Source: Okapia johnstoni (lineage: Eukaryota > Chordata > Mammalia > Artiodactyla > Giraffidae). From it: 64,000 nt of DNA. Positions 21,011-33,010 of the stretch are shown in pieces (position 1 is the first letter of the stretch; each line of letters opens with the position of its first letter). The stretch covers positions 81,033,001-81,097,000 of the forward strand of contig CM044313.1 in assembly GCA_024291935.2 (NCBI GenBank). The letters are read 5' to 3'. A model generated the notes under the pieces. It did not search any database, was not told the origin of the DNA, and saw nothing but the letters and a program-made list of their open reading frames with translations. Made by a program: the position numbers and the translations under genes.

Positions 21011-21282
21011 CAGAGAAGACAATGGCACCCCACTCCAGTACTCTTGCCTGGAAAATCCCATGGATGGAGGAGCCTGGTGGGCTGCGGTCCATGGGGTTGC
21101 AAAGAGTAGGACACGACTGAGCGACTTCACTTTCACTTTTCACTTTCATGCATTGGAGGAGGAAATGGCAACCCACTCCAGTGTTCTTGCCTGGAGAATC
21201 CCAGGGACAGGGGAGCCTGGTGGGCTGCCGTCTATGGGGTCGCACAGAGTTGGACACGACTGAAGCGACTTAGCAGCAGCAG
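21011..21282 (+). mobile_element. Bov-A2 dimeric SINE with 12-bp TSD
   Basis: Two Bov-A monomers joined by the linker TTTCACTTTTCACTTTCATG (21130-21149). Each starts near GGCAACCC/GGCACCCC and ends GGACACGACTGA. The tail is (AGC)n. Duplication CAGCTTCTGGAA at 20999-21010 and 21283-21294. Low divergence suggests a young insertion. Confidence 0.97.
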
Positions 21283-21294
21283 CAGCTTCTGGAA

Positions 21295-22099
21295 AGTTGG
21301 CCCCTTGCAGGCTCTGAGGGAAATATTCAGGGGTGTGTGTGTCTCAGACACCTGCCAAGCCACAGAGTGCTGAGACAGCCTCCACAGCTGTGAGGGCAGC
21401 TGCTACCTCTTCATTGGCTGATGTGCCACCCACAGTGGCAGGACCGAAGGGAAACGGAGCATGGGAAGGGTCTCAGCTAGGCAGTAGGCACATCCCTCCC
21501 TACCTGCACTGCTGTCTCCAGTCAAGGAGATATCACGTTCTTGGTTTATTTACTTCGTAGGGTAGCTGGGCTATAAACTGAGAAGAGAGGATGGCGTGAT
21601 AATAAGAGAGGTCGGCTCACAGACACCAGGCTGGATCCAAAGGAACAAGGTTCTTTGCAGGCTTCCTCCACCACCCCTCCACCAGGCCAGCATTACCTTG
21701 CTTGCTTGAGTGCCCTCAACGGCACTCTTCTTAAATAATGAGAACACTTGAAGAGATGGCTGAGTCTCTTCTTCCCCAGGAATTCTTCCTTGACTCTTCT
21801 AAAAACATGTATCTGTCCTTTTTTGAAACTTTCCAAGTCTGTGCCACATTCTGACACTTGCTTACATGTGTATTCTGTTGTTTCCTCATGTTTTGTGCGT
21901 TAGCCATGATTCCTCAAGGACAGGTGTGCTCAGAGGTAGAGAAAATGCATCACACATTGAAATGGAAAATCACTGCACTTGGCTGAAGGATCATCTGGTC
22001 AACCTTTCCCCGTCATTATGAGTATGGAATTTAACATGGCCAGGCGGATTAGATATTAGCCTCCTCCTTTTCTTCCATGATAATCTTTCACTCCTTCTG
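21295..22099. other. single-copy DNA, nothing recognised
   Basis: Relatively GC-rich near 21340-21500 but few CpG. No frame or repeat supported. Confidence 0.4.
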
Positions 22100-22440
22100 A
22101 CAGCCCCTTCCATTCCAGTCAAGCCCAGATATTTCTTCTTCTCTGACATTTCTTTCTTTGGACCTTGAGTCCAGTTGTTCCTCTGGTTTTTTATTCCCCT
22201 TTCCCAGTGTGTTTTTAAAATTCTATCCTTCCTTCAAGGCTCCTTCTGGGTTCCATCCCCCCTAAGAGGGCAGCATGGTCGATTTTGTCCTGTATTAACA
22301 CTGATAATAATTAGTATTTAATGATTGGTCTTGGTCACGTTTTACATGTGTCTTTTCTGGTCTAAAATGTCAAGACTGTATCTACTATTTCTATATTATT
22401 TTAGAGCCGGCAGGATCATTAATAACTATTGCTAGAACCA
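22100..22440 (+). mobile_element. possible diverged L2 fragment
   Basis: CCTTCCTTCAAGGCTCCTTC (22228), GAGGGCAGCATGGTC and TATTATTTTAGAGCC-type blocks hint at L2 3' UTR sequence. Weak. Confidence 0.3.
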
Positions 22441-23019
22441 TCTTGCTGATAGTACCAGACTTTGAGATTCATTTTAAAAAGGGGCTGGTTTGACAAACAG
22501 ATCATTGTCTAGAACCTTTGTACTGAAAATACAATACAAATTGAGTTGTGGGTATCAAATTGAATGTGAGGATAACATATGGAGCTTCATGTGGAAATGT
22601 ATTAAATAAGAAAATTGGGTTAATTTGGGTAAAATTTGGGTAAGTTTTAAAGTCTCATTTTGAAAAATATAAAATTCAGTTAAAAAATATGATTAGATAA
22701 CCTTCCATTTATATCAGTGTCCAGATGTTAAGAAATCTACCTCCCTAAAGCTTCTGTTGCTGGATGGTCATTACATTTCTCAGTATTTGACACTATTCAG
22801 AAAATTATTTTTAAGAAATGGAACAAAACGGAGTTTATTCTCTACAACTTTAATTCTTAATTAAAACAAATAAAAACGTTTGACATTTTCCTTTAAAAAT
22901 TTGAGCAGATTCTCATTTTGTGGGAATGGACATAAAAATAAGATTATTCTTAATTTTAGATACATTAGAGATAAATATGTAGCCATAAAGGAGTAAAAGG
23001 GGTTTATTAATTATACAAA
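22441..23019. other. AT-rich single-copy DNA
   Basis: Strongly AT-rich, with TTGGGTAA repeats near 22616-22650 (TTGGGTTAATTTGGGTAAAATTTGGGTAA pattern, three TTTGGGTA-like units). No family seen. Confidence 0.45.
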
Positions 23020-23575
23020 GATCTATTGAGCACCCACTAAATGGCAGGCAGTATTCTAGAGACAATAGTGAACCCACATAAGAATTCATACGCTCCTAGA
23101 GCTTCCATATTGAAGAAGATATCCAGGAAATAAACATGATAGAAATATCTACTTTGTTTGGTGGTGATCAGTACCAAGGAGAACAATATAGCAGGAAAGG
23201 AGGGAAAGAGTTATGGTGATGGTTAAGTGGATAGGGTGGCCAGAGAGGGCTTCAGTGAGAAGATAAGTCCAGACCCCTGGAGATGAGGGAGGGAGCTGTG
23301 AAAGTATATGAGGAAAGGGCCCCGTTGACTGAAAGAACAGTATTTACAAAGACTCTGGGACAGAAATGTGCCTGGTGTTAAAGGCTCAGCAAAAAGGCAA
23401 GTGTAGTTGGAATTGTTAGTAGGGTGTTGGGTAGCTGGGGGTGGGGGTAGACATTCCAAGGGCCTCAGATCCATTGTTGGGACCTTGCCTTGCCTCTGAG
23501 GGAGCTAGGAGCCATGGGAGCAGATTGAGGAATGCAGTGACATGGCATCACTTATATTTCACCTGCTGTGATGAG
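23020..23575 (-). mobile_element. L2 LINE fragment, antisense
   Basis: Complement of L2: TATTGAGCACCCACTAAATGGCAGGC (23026), CCAGAGAGGGCTTCAGTGAG (23240), GGGCCCCGTTGACTG, AGGAGCCATGGGAGCAG (23509), CAGTGACATGGCATCAC (23536). A Bov-tA head follows, and L2-like sequence may resume to about 23790. Confidence 0.78.
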
Positions 23576-23579
23576 CATG

Positions 23580-23682
23580 GGGCTTCCCTAGTGGCTCAGA
23601 TGGTAGAGAATCTGCCTGCATTGTGGGAGACCTGGGTTTGATCCCTGGGTTGGGAAGATCCCCTGGAAAGGGAATGGCTACT
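23580..23682 (+). mobile_element. Bov-tA SINE, head and start of body only
   Basis: GGGCTTCCCTAGTGGCTCAG through GATCCCCTGGAAAGGGAATGGC; the rest of the body is missing. It sits in or at the edge of an antisense L2. Confidence 0.92.
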
Positions 23683-23857
23683 GAAGTGGGACAAGGCAGA
23701 GGGCTGAGAAACCAATCAAGAGACCACAGGATGGAGTGAGTGGAACCTGTGACCTGGAAGGTCTTAGTGTCTGAGGCTAGGAGGTTGATAGATGCAAGTG
23801 GATATGGCAGAAGTGTTGAGCACACACCAGATATCAAGGAAGGGCCTCTTTATAGGT

Positions 23858-23889
23858 GGTTGTCATTCAGTTGCTAAGTTGTGCCGTAG
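23858..23889 (-). mobile_element. tiny BovB or Bov-A 3' end fragment
   Basis: GTTGTCATTCAGTTGCTAAGTTGTGCC equals the complement of the shared BovB/Bov-A terminus; 32 bp only. Confidence 0.55.
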
Positions 23890-23984
23890 GTTGCATCATT
23901 TAAATCTTGCAGAAGTCCAGAGAAAGTGAGGGCTAGAATTGGGGGAGGAGAGAGGGAGGGAGCTGGGGATGGCGGGGAGAGAGA

Positions 23985-24085
23985 GAGATGTCCTTTGTTT
24001 TACAGATAGGTTCTGAGAGATGAAGGAATTGCCAAAGTTCACAGAGTGTCTGCACTTTTAGGTAGATTGAGGAGCCAGAGAGAGG
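23985..24085 (+). mobile_element. MIR SINE fragment
   Basis: TTGTTTTACAGATAGG followed by GAGAGATGAAGGAATTGCC and AAAGTTCACAGAGTG follow the MIR core order. Confidence 0.5.
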
Positions 24086-24425
24086 GACTGAGAGGTGAGG
24101 CCGGGGATACCTAAGGGCATGTGCACCTTGCTTTGACTGGTTACATGCATGCAGAGTGATGTCTGAATTCCTGCATCTCCAGGAAACGGAACTCGGGCGT
24201 ATCCTCTGTGGGAACATGTTCCTTCAGTCCTCCTCAGGTCCCAGGGTGATGTCTGGGGCAGCCAGTCTCCACCCCCAGCCCGCCTTGTCCTTGCAGGAGC
24301 CATTATCCAGAGAAGCCTGGGAGAGGAAGGCCCTTTACACCTACTGCAGCTTCTCTTTGTTGTTTGCTGTCTGCCTGTGAGGGCAGAAAGCACAAGGACA
24401 CAAGCCTGTAGTTTGAAGAGGTGTG
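24086..24425. other. single-copy DNA, nothing recognised
   Basis: Opposed overlapping frames (24058-24393 minus, 24156-24380 plus) without family features. No repeat seen. Confidence 0.4.
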
Positions 24426-24525
24426 TTCTTGCTTAGAGAATACTATGGACAGAGGAGCCTGACAGGCTGCAGTCCACGGGGTCGCAAAGAGTCGGACACG
24501 ACTGACGTGACAATGCACACATGTA
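24426..24525 (+). mobile_element. Bov-A SINE 3' body fragment
   Basis: AGAATACTATGGACAGAGGAGCC through AGTCGGACACGACTGACGTG with an ACAATGCACACATG tail; the head is lost. Confidence 0.93.
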
Positions 24526-26254
24526 CTGAGGAATCTGAACACTTGGCCTCTGTCCTCAAGAACTTTTTAGTTTGGGGTGAGGGAAGATGGAACACCAAAA
24601 ATAACCCAGTAGAGAGACAGGAAGCTGGCCTTCACCGAAGTTCTTCAGAAAGGAGAGCGTGGGGCCAAGGCTGCCATGTCACTTCCTTGGTTAGGACCAC
24701 GGTCTTGACGGGCAGGAGCAAGGGGCACCGAATGAGGCAGGGGAGGAAGGCGGCTGTGCTGCCAACCTGGGATCCCTTGGCATCAAGTGGGGTTGATGGC
24801 TGCTTCTGAGGAACAACAAAGAGTCCTGCTTCTCAGGGCAGCCTGCTTAGAGGTGGGAGGGGAAGCAGATGTATGTGCTGGCTCTGTCCTGCTTTGTTCA
24901 GAGGTCTCCCCATGCAGTCCTATTCCTCTGCACTTCTTGAGTATGCATGGTTGAGTGTCAGGAGTGGGTGCCATGGCATCTCTCACCTCAGAGTCAACAG
25001 AGAAGTCTCAGAAGAGGAGGTGAGTAGTAGGCAAAAGTGGTTACCAGGTGCCATCTGGCCATGCCCTACAGAGCTGATCACACTCCAGGCAGCTGATCAT
25101 CAGAGTGGCTGTGGGGACAAGTGGCTAGAGCCCTGGGACAGGTGAAGCCCAGATGATCTGAACTGTCCAATGCCCCAAGGGCAATCCCAAGGGAGGGTGA
25201 CTGGCCCAGAGTCTGCAGCTGAGTCTGGTGTTTAGGGAGTGTCCAGCGGAGGGGGAACAGAGGCAGTGGCTCAATCCTGGAAGGCTGTCTGGAGAGGCTG
25301 ACTTTGGTGTCAGTTCCAAGTTGCCAGAGTTGGGCCGTATTTAGTTGATTAGGCTGTGCACTGGACAAAGACGCCAGCCATAGGACGAATAGGAGTTGGA
25401 ATCTAGCTCATACTCTGCTCACCATGTTGCCCCTCATGGGTTGGACTGCAGTATGGAAAAGAAGGGGCATCTTTTAAAATTTACATCAGGATTTCCCTGA
25501 AGCTGTGATTAGCTTTTCAAGGGCATTGTTCTTCTTGACTTTGCTTCATGGCTATGGAAGCCACCTGGTAACCAAGGCCAGTGAGCCCAGGGGTAAGTCT
25601 CTGGTCCTTCAGTTTTGCAGCAGCTGCAGGACAGATCAAAAGTACTCAAACTCCTGAGAAATTCTGTGGTTTTGTCACCTTTCCTCCCACCCCAGTCAGC
25701 AATGGCTCTGTACAAGATAGGGAGAGTAGCCTTGCCAAGGGGCTGAGTCAGAACATATCTGCCAAGCATCTCCTATATGCCCACAGCTGCACAAGTAACC
25801 CTGGGGATAAAAAGAAGTAGACGAGACTTCACCAAGGCAGTAATTGGAGTGCATTGTCAATCGTGTAAAATGTGGAGGTGTGTTGTTACAAGGTCAGTGA
25901 AAACCGGTGCTCTCAGATGATAGTAGTTTTTGTCCATCTTCTTCTGAGAAGGGGGACTGGGTGGAAGATGGGAGCTGGCTAGGTGAAATGCACATTCCTG
26001 GTGTCAAGGGGATTTCCTCTGTGGTGTAGGGTCACTGTCCCCCATCTAGTGGACTAATAAAGTGTGGAAGCAGGTGGGAAGTCAGTTTCAGTGTGAATAC
26101 CTCAGATATTGTGAGTGAGTTGCACAGGTGATTAGCCCCATAATACATGGACAGAGAGCCATCACCGTGGCTGATGTAGTAATGTAAGTGTCTTCAGGGA
26201 GTGTCAGAATCTGAACTTGGCCTTGGAAGATGGTTGATATATTAATAAAGGTTC
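24526..26254. other. long single-copy block, nothing recognised
   Basis: About 1.7 kb without an interspersed repeat I can name. GC content is higher than its surroundings between 24600 and 25750. Several 60-128 codon frames occur on both strands and overlap each other; none shows a motif, signal peptide or splice context that would support it. Confidence 0.45.
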
Positions 26255-26640
26255 TTTTTTTAGCAAACCACAGAAACCAATATGGTTATCCTAAGCCAGA
26301 CAAAAAAGGAATTTATTGGAAGATTTGAAAATATGTCTGGAGTATCTCAGAGAATCACGGATGGAACAACCAAGAATGAGAAATTTCAGGAACCAAAGCA
26401 ACAAGTGTTTGTGGACATTTTCTCCAAAGAATTTTTGTTAACGTGGCTCAGCTGTCACTGTACAGTCTCACACAGGCGTGCCAAGTTCCAATTCTCAGAA
26501 GATAAAGTTTTGATTGGCTTGAACGTTCCTCTGGACTCTTCTCTCATTGAGTCCTCTCTGTTGATTCAGAGAAGTTTAAGTGACTTGTCTGGGATTACAG
26601 AGCATGTGAATATCAAGATTAAGTTAGGATCTCCAACTTT
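26255..26640. mobile_element. possible old interspersed repeat, family not named
   Basis: AGCAAACCACAGAAACCAA and AAAAAAGGAATTTATTGGAAG (26305-26325) resemble the start of an old mammalian repeat, and 26573-26640 resembles a MIR core (AAGTGACTTGTCTGGGATTACAGAGC). A 136-codon open frame (26282-26692) spans it; with no domain I treat it as chance. Confidence 0.3.
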
Positions 26641-27124
26641 TCAATACTCTGTGCTGCCCAGGCCCTCTTCTTTGGGTAGTTTAAGATTTTAAAACTCCTG
26701 ATCACTTCTTTAAACCCAGTAGCTACCAGAAAGCTAATTCTTGCTGACAGCCAGGGATTAAGGGTCAATCAGCTATGTTGCCCTGCACAGGAGAAGCTGT
26801 GACCAGGTGGGTGAGGAATCAGGGGCAGAGTTTAGGCCAGAGGTGATGTCCTCCGTCTCCTAGAAGGCTTTGAGATCTGGGCTTGGTTTGCCTTCATCAC
26901 TGGAGCCTGATCTTACAGTGGAGGGATCACCTGTTAATCTGGTGGTCAACCAGGAACCCTCTGATCAATGTTTGTGTCACTAAGTGTGGGTGAACGAGAT
27001 AGATGTTAGGGATACCTCATTTGGGATGCAGCAGAAAGAACACAGCCTTACCTTTGAAGGGTCATTAGTCTTATGTTTACATATATGTGTGAAAGAAGCT
27101 GGTATCCACTGTTTAACGATAAGT
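26641..27124. other. single-copy DNA, nothing recognised
   Basis: No family seen. Confidence 0.4.
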
Positions 27125-27255
27125 CTGTGTGTATGCATATATATATGTATGTATCAAGCTAGAAGCTTGATTTGATTCAGATATATGTATATGTGTGTAA
27201 ATCTATGCACACATGTGTGATGCACATATATGTATACATACATACATGTACCATG
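27125..27255. repeat. imperfect TATG/CATA simple repeat
   Basis: Runs of TATATATGTATG and ACATACATACATG flank a short perfect hairpin TCAAGCT-AGA-AGCTTGA at about 27154-27170. Confidence 0.75.
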
Positions 27256-27861
27256 TGCTTGAGTCTAATCAAGCCTCTAACTCATTTTAGCACTTTATGA
27301 AACAGGGTACAAGGAAATGAACAGACAAAATCAGATTATGAGTTGTTTTATAGGACAACTGACCTGGTTTCTGCAGGAAGGAAAGACAGGTCAACCTGCT
27401 GTAGGACGAAACATATTGTAAAAGGCAAAACAACAAAATGCCAAGTATGGGCCTTGTCTGCTCCTTATGTAAACAGATGAACTGTAAGGAGATTTTTTTC
27501 TTTCAGAAAACAGCAAAAAGTTGGATTGTTTATAACACTCAGAAATTACCTCTCAACCTTGTTAGGTGTTATAAAAGCATAGTGGTTATGTTTGAAGATG
27601 TCCATAAATTTAAGTGTAGTATTGGGGTGAAATGACAGGATGTCAGCGATTTACTTAAAATCGTGATGTCTGAGTGTGCGTGTCTGCATGTCATGTTGGT
27701 TGCTGGAGGGTCCTATTTTCAGTACGAGGGGTGGGACAAGGTGTCCAGTTAGAGGGAGGGGGCTGCGGAGCCCACCACACCTTCCTCTCCCAGAGCTGAC
27801 TTGAGCACACCTGCGGGAAACATCCTTTGCCCTGAACTGATCAGTTTGTCAGGAACATTAA
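27256..27861. other. single-copy DNA, nothing recognised
   Basis: No family seen. Confidence 0.4.
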
Positions 27862-28070
27862 GGGGCTTCCCTGGTGGCTCAGACAGTAAAGAATCTGCTT
27901 GCAATGCAGGAGACCAGGTTTGATCTCTGGGTTGGGATGATGCCCTGGAGAAGGGAATGGCCTCCGGTATTCTTGCTTGGAGAATTCTGTGGACAGAGGA
28001 GCCTAGGAGGCTACAGTCCATGGGGTCCCAAAGAGTGGGATACAAATGAGCAAGTAACACTTTCACTTTC
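27862..28070 (+). mobile_element. Bov-tA SINE, complete
   Basis: GGGGCTTCCCTGGTGGCTCAG head, GGTTTGATCTCTGGG in the B-box region, a small deletion in the body (GGAATGGCCTCCGG), and an ACTTTCACTTTC tail. The plus-strand 179-codon frame starting here is a SINE shadow running into flanking DNA. Confidence 0.95.
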
Positions 28071-29080
28071 AAACCACAGCCCTGAAAAACCAGGGAGAGG
28101 GTGCCAGGAGCCTTGTCTCCGTGTTACTTTCAAAACATCGCTGCTGCCAACATGTTCATTATTTCTTTTCAAACCTGCTTGGAATGTGGCTGCCAGGTAC
28201 CCTTTGGCTACCAGCAGCATATCTCCTCTGTGGACCGCTGATTACTTCCTGCTTTCTTGCCTGAGGGCCCCGTGGGGGACCACTGAAAGCTCCTGTCAAT
28301 TTCTCCATGGCCCTGGGGAGTGTAGGCTTCCCCACTCCTCACTCCCCTCGGGGGTGGCCAACTTGTGGCCTGGGGACCAAATGCGTGGGCAGTGCCAACT
28401 GGCATTTGGATGACAGGTGTGTCCTTGTCCACAGTTCATGACACCCACGTGGGGCAGCAGCTGGCTCTCTGAGGATCTGAGCCCCTGAGTCCGAGGCCTG
28501 GCAGCTGTCAGGCCATCCCCTGGCTGAGCTTGTGTGGCCATCCAGGCTGGTGGGAAGCTCACACGGATCCTAAGATTTACTCAGAGCAAAACCACCCTTG
28601 ATTTATAGGATCCGTGTATCCTGAGTGTGTGTGTCTGTGTGAGTCAGCCTTCTGTGCCCTGAATGACATTTTTGGTGAGCTGGGACTTTGCTCTGAGAGA
28701 CTGGAATTTCCAGGCTCCTGGAGTGAGTGGAGAACTCCCCTGCAGAACACTCTGGGGACAGTCAGAGGACTTGGAGGAAGTGTAACTGCTGTGTCTGCAT
28801 AGAGAGGGTGGTGACCCCTGCCCTGCTTCTCTCACAGGGTTATTGGGGGAATGAAGGAAAATGTGTGTGGAGGTGCTCTGCTAATATTACATGGGCTTTC
28901 TGAGGGCTAGACTTGCTTATGCTGAGAGTCACTTCCTCCTCACTAGTAGCCCCTCTCTTTCTCTCAGGCTGTGATCCAACGATCGGCTCACAGCTGAAAT
29001 TCAAACTCACTGGCTGGTGCACCTACTTCTGACTTTTCTAATCATGCCCCATTCCTTTCCCCACTGACTCCACTGTTGTG
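28071..29080. other. single-copy DNA, relatively GC-rich, nothing recognised
   Basis: About 1 kb without a named repeat. GC content is raised, but CpG is not. Frames on both strands overlap and lack recognisable features. Confidence 0.45.
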
Positions 29081-29301
29081 TGTGCACATGCTCAGTTGCT
29101 TCAGTCGTGTCTGACTCTGTGCGACCCTATAGACTAAGCTGTCAGATTCCTCTGTCCATGGGATTCTCCAGGCAAGAATACTGGAGTGGGTTGCTGTGCT
29201 CTCCTCCAGGGGATCTTCCTGACCTGGGAATCGAACCCACATCTCTTATGTATCCTGCATTGCTAGGTGTGTTCTTTACCACTAGTGCCACCTGGGAAAC
29301 C
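29081..29301 (-). mobile_element. Bov-tA SINE, antisense, complete
   Basis: Complement of the body (TCAGTCGTGTCTGACTCTG) followed by the complement of a GGTGGCACTAGTGG-subtype head (ACCACTAGTGCCACCTGGG at 29279-29297). B-box complement GGAATCGAACCC is well kept. Confidence 0.96.
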
Positions 29302-29398
29302 CTGGAGTCCCTGGCAAATGAAATTGCATGGAACTATGCAGAGAAAGACAACATTACTTCTTTCTTGTACCTCCACCTGGTATATTTTAGTAGTCTTG

Positions 29399-29461
29399 CC
29401 TTTCCTTCCTCCCTCCCTCCATCCTTTTCCTCTCCCTCTTTTCACCTTCTTCCTTCCTTCT
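29399..29461. repeat. polypyrimidine tract (CCTT/CCTCC)n
   Basis: Almost pure C/T on the plus strand over about 60 nt with CTTCC and CCTCC units. Confidence 0.8.
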
Positions 29462-29794
29462 ATTACTAATCAGGGTTTGTGGATTCTTTAATCAGTAGAA
29501 ATTGATAAGAGGCCAGGCAAGTCTTTATTGGGACTCATGCTGCAGCACAAGGGAGTGAAAAGAAACAGGTTCCCTTGTTCACTCCCTGAGGGGTGGTGAG
29601 CTGGTCTCTTAAATGGGGTGAGGGAAGGCGCAGGTTCAGGGGTCTGGATGGAGGGTTGTGTGGGTGGTCTGCCCACTTCCTATGCTGTGTGAGGGACCAT
29701 GCACAGTACCTCGCTTCTGCTCTGGACACCTCAGAACTGGCAGTTAGGTTTTGGTTCTTTTGTATCTTGCTGTTCATAATTTGCCTCAACTGCA
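29462..29794. other. single-copy DNA, nothing recognised
   Basis: No family seen. Confidence 0.4.
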
Positions 29795-29988
29795 CAAGTG
29801 GCTCTAGTGGTAAAGAACCCGGCTGCCAATGCAGGAGATGTGAAAGACATGGGTTTGATCCCTGGGTTGGGAAGATCCCCTGGAGGAGGGCATGGAGAAT
29901 CCCATGGACAGAGGAGCCTGGTGGGCTATCGTCCATAGGATTGCAAAGAGTCAGACACAACTGAAGAGACATAGCATGCTCATGCATG
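29795..29988 (+). mobile_element. Bov-tA SINE with internal deletion
   Basis: Subtype with AGGAGATGTGAAAGACATGGG in the head. In the body, GGAGGAGGGCATGG joins directly to AGAATCCCATGG, so the AACCCACTCCAGTATTCTTG unit is gone. Confidence 0.94.
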
Positions 29989-30519
29989 CAGTTATTTTTA
30001 GTTCCTTATAAACGTCTTTGTATTCTGTTACTGGAGGAGACATTTGTCCAGGTGCAGGCTCTGCAGTAAAAAGTCCTGGATCCCAGCCCATCTCACTTCT
30101 TGGGACATTTTTTATACCATTCCAGTGAGTTAGCCTCAAATGTAATTACATTTATTATCTTGAATATGTACTCATTTATTGGACAGGCAGAGAGATGATC
30201 CAGGCCTCTCTCAAACTTGCTTGTTTGTTTCAGTTAGCGGAGGTATGTTAATCCAATTTCTGTTATGTGATGGCAGCCGCTGACGACTCTTCAGAAGGAA
30301 CCATCCGTGGGCAGGTGTATGTGTCCCAGCACAGATTGCAGTGCAAGGACCTGGACATGCTCCACAACCATTAGCTGGTGATCCAGGCAAGGACAGGGGC
30401 GCCCATCTGCTCTGGAATTAATTGGCATCCTTATGAGATCGTCTTGATTGGAGGTGACTAAGATTTCCCTGTTCCCTCCCATGGAGTGAAGCTGGGAGCT
30501 CCATGGTGACAGGGGCTGT
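29989..30519. other. single-copy DNA, nothing recognised
   Basis: No family seen. Confidence 0.4.
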
Positions 30520-30605
30520 GTTATGTTTGTCTCACTTGTCTCGCCCTGGGGTGCTCCCTTACACATGGTAGGTCCTCAGTAATTGTCTGTTTAATTCATA
30601 CTGAA
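30520..30605 (+). mobile_element. possible L2 3' terminus
   Basis: GGGGTGCTCCCTTACACATGGTAGGTCCTCAGTAATTG (30549-30586) resembles the L2 terminus, which usually has a CACATAGTAGGCGCTCAATAAAT-like block. Confidence 0.5.
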
Positions 30606-30830
30606 GAGTCAGAAGAAAACAGCTCTGTTTCCAGTCCTGCTTCCCAGGGTCTTTGTAAAATGTTGAAAATATTATCACTCTCTTTTCTATATGGGAGACT
30701 CTGTACCCCATAGTGATGTAGTAACGATTCCTAGAAGTGGTCCTGTTTGAAGGTCCCTCCAGGACATGGGAGGGTTTGGTGTGGGCAGCTGATGTGGAAA
30801 CCAGGAAACAGGCCTTCCTAAGGATGGACC

Positions 30831-31041
30831 CACAGGCTTCCCTGGTGGCTCAGATGGTAAAGAATATGCCTGCAATGCAGGAGACCTGGATTCGATCCCT
30901 GGGTTGGGACGATCCCCTGGAGAAGGGCATGGCAACCCATTCCAGTATTCTTGCCTGGAGAATCCCATGGATAGAGGAGCCTGGTGGGCTACAGTCCATG
31001 GGTTCTCAAAGAGTCAGACACAACTGTGTGACTAACAGTTC
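30831..31041 (+). mobile_element. Bov-tA SINE with 11-bp TSD
   Basis: Complete head and body, with GGATTCGATCCC in the B-box region (30889-30899). Duplication AAGGATGGACC at 30820-30830 and 31042-31052. Confidence 0.97.
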
Positions 31042-31052
31042 AAGGATGGACC

Positions 31053-32309
31053 ACAACATGGGGGTCCTTTCAACTTGATGCCATTCAATTCTCGATTTTG
31101 ATGACTCATGTCACCACCAAAGCACCCTTATGTATGTAGTAATTAAAGTGCCCACAGTTGCTTTCTTCTTTCAAGAAACATGCAGTCATCATGAACCAGG
31201 CTTCATGGGAATGCTGAAGCTTTTGTCCACAATGCTGAACAAGGGTAGAGACCTCAGGCAGTTTGCTAGACTGGAACCTTATTGGCATGCACAGAGCTTG
31301 CTGCACACCTTGGATCGATAGCACTTTAATTTTGTTTAAGCCCCCATGTTCTCTCTCTCTTACAAAGCTGTACTTTTTCTAAAAATGATAGGAACCTTTA
31401 GACTTCATCTCTAGCAATCTGATTTTTTTTTTTTTTTTTGGCAAAACTGACAATCAGGAAAATAAAGCAGTAGGTTGTGACTGCAAATACTGTATATTTA
31501 AGAATGGGAAACTTCTCTTGACTAAGAAATGACAAAATGCTTCGAAGGGAAAAAAGCATTACTTTTTAAAAGGGGAGGTATGGTCTCACTATCTCATAAT
31601 CATGCAGAGCACTTCTCAACCTAGAGGGCCACAAATAGGCACAAATGGAGCAAATTATCTCATAGCTAACATGTGTCATGAGTACGATTAGGTCATAATC
31701 ATAACAAAATGGTTGGCCTTCTTGTTACTGAGCTCAGAGAGATTCCTTTCCAGGGACAAGAATCCCCACCAAAGATGGAGGAATTAGAAGTCTTCATTGC
31801 TGGTTTAATCCATTAAAGTCTTTAGGTATTGGCTGTCTCTTGTGTCTGGCAGTGGAGGTGACGGTAAATGCTGGGTGGATGGGTAGATGTGATTAAAAGA
31901 GGGTCAGAGTATAGGTCTTCCCAGAGTATCATTTATCCCACTGTGTCCTGCCACAATGCTGAAGGTTGCTAGCATTGGAGAATGTGGGCAGAGTCTCTGA
32001 AACTTACACTCATTTTGCTTATTGAAAACATAGACTCCTGGGACCCGATCTGATCAAGAGGAGATTCTCAGGGGTGCTTATGTGGGTCATGTATATCAGA
32101 GTCATTTGAGGGAGCGTTTGCAAACTGTATATAGCCTTCCCATAATGGATGATGATATTCTTTGATTTCTAGTATTATATGCAAGGAAGAACAAATATAT
32201 GTATGCTACAAAAAAACTTCTTAGATAATTCTAACATGCTGCCTCCTATATTCCTCACTACTACACACCCATTCCTGTCTCCTCACTGGAGAACCACTAG
32301 CCCAAAAAT
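31053..32309. other. single-copy block, nothing recognised
   Basis: About 1.25 kb with no nameable repeat except a T17 run at 31423-31439. AT-rich. No supported frame. Confidence 0.45.
31423..31439. repeat. poly(T) run, 17 nt
   Basis: Uninterrupted T17 followed by GGCAAAACTG. I could not identify a retroelement attached to it. Confidence 0.9.
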
Positions 32310-33010
32310 GATTTTAGAAATGTTTTTTGGTAGGTTTATTGAGGTATCATTTATATGCTAAACAATTTACCTACTCTAACTGTACAGTTCAGAGATTTTT
32401 GGTAAATTTATGCAGTTGTTGAGTCATCAACAGAATACGTTTTGGAATATTTCTGTAACACCTAAAAATTCACTCTTGCCTATTTGCATGTCTGTTCTCA
32501 TTCCCATCCTAGCTCAGGGTAAATTCTCTTTTCTAAGAGATGTGCATTTTAAAGAAATTTTGTAGAGTAGAATCATAAAGATGTAGCCTTTTGTGTTTGG
32601 CTCTTTTCACTTAACATAATATTTTTGAGGTCCATCTTTGTTTTAAAAGTGGTTTGTTCTTTTTATTGCTGAACAATATTTCATTGCATTGATATATAAT
32701 AATTTGCTTATCTGTTCACCAGCTGATGGATGTTGGATTGTTTTCAGTTTTGAGCTATTGTGAAAAATGCTGCTGTAGATATTGCATACATGGCCTTGTG
32801 TTAATATGTTTTCTTTTCTCTTGGGTAGATACTTAGGAGTGAAATTGCTTAGTTATAGGAAAAGTGTATATTTAGTCTTCTGAGCAAACATTTGCCAAAA
32901 ACTTTTTCCAAGTTAATTGTGCCATTTTACCTTTTCACCAGCATTATTTGTGGGTTTTGGTTTTTCCAGATCCTAGCCAACACTTAGTATTCCTAGATCT
33001 TTAAATTCTT
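32310..33010 (-). mobile_element. L1M LINE 3' region, antisense (segment 1)
   Basis: TAGGTTTATTGAGGTATCATTTATATG start (32331), CTTTTCACTTAACATAAT (32604), TTGAGCTATTGTGAAAAATGCTGCTG (32752), TTGGGTAGATACTTAGGAG, then CCTAGCCAACACTTAG (32973). This is the complement of the 3' UTR; BovB and Bov-A pieces interrupt what follows. Confidence 0.88.

Noticed and set aside
22616..22650. TTTGGGTA-like triplicate as a regulatory array
   Set aside because: Short, AT-rich and imperfect; consistent with slippage.
26282..26692. 136-codon plus-strand frame
   Set aside because: Lies over a probable old repeat; no domain, no splice context, ordinary composition.
27874..28413. 179-codon plus-strand frame
   Set aside because: It starts in a Bov-tA and its first third is SINE translated; the rest has no recognisable features.
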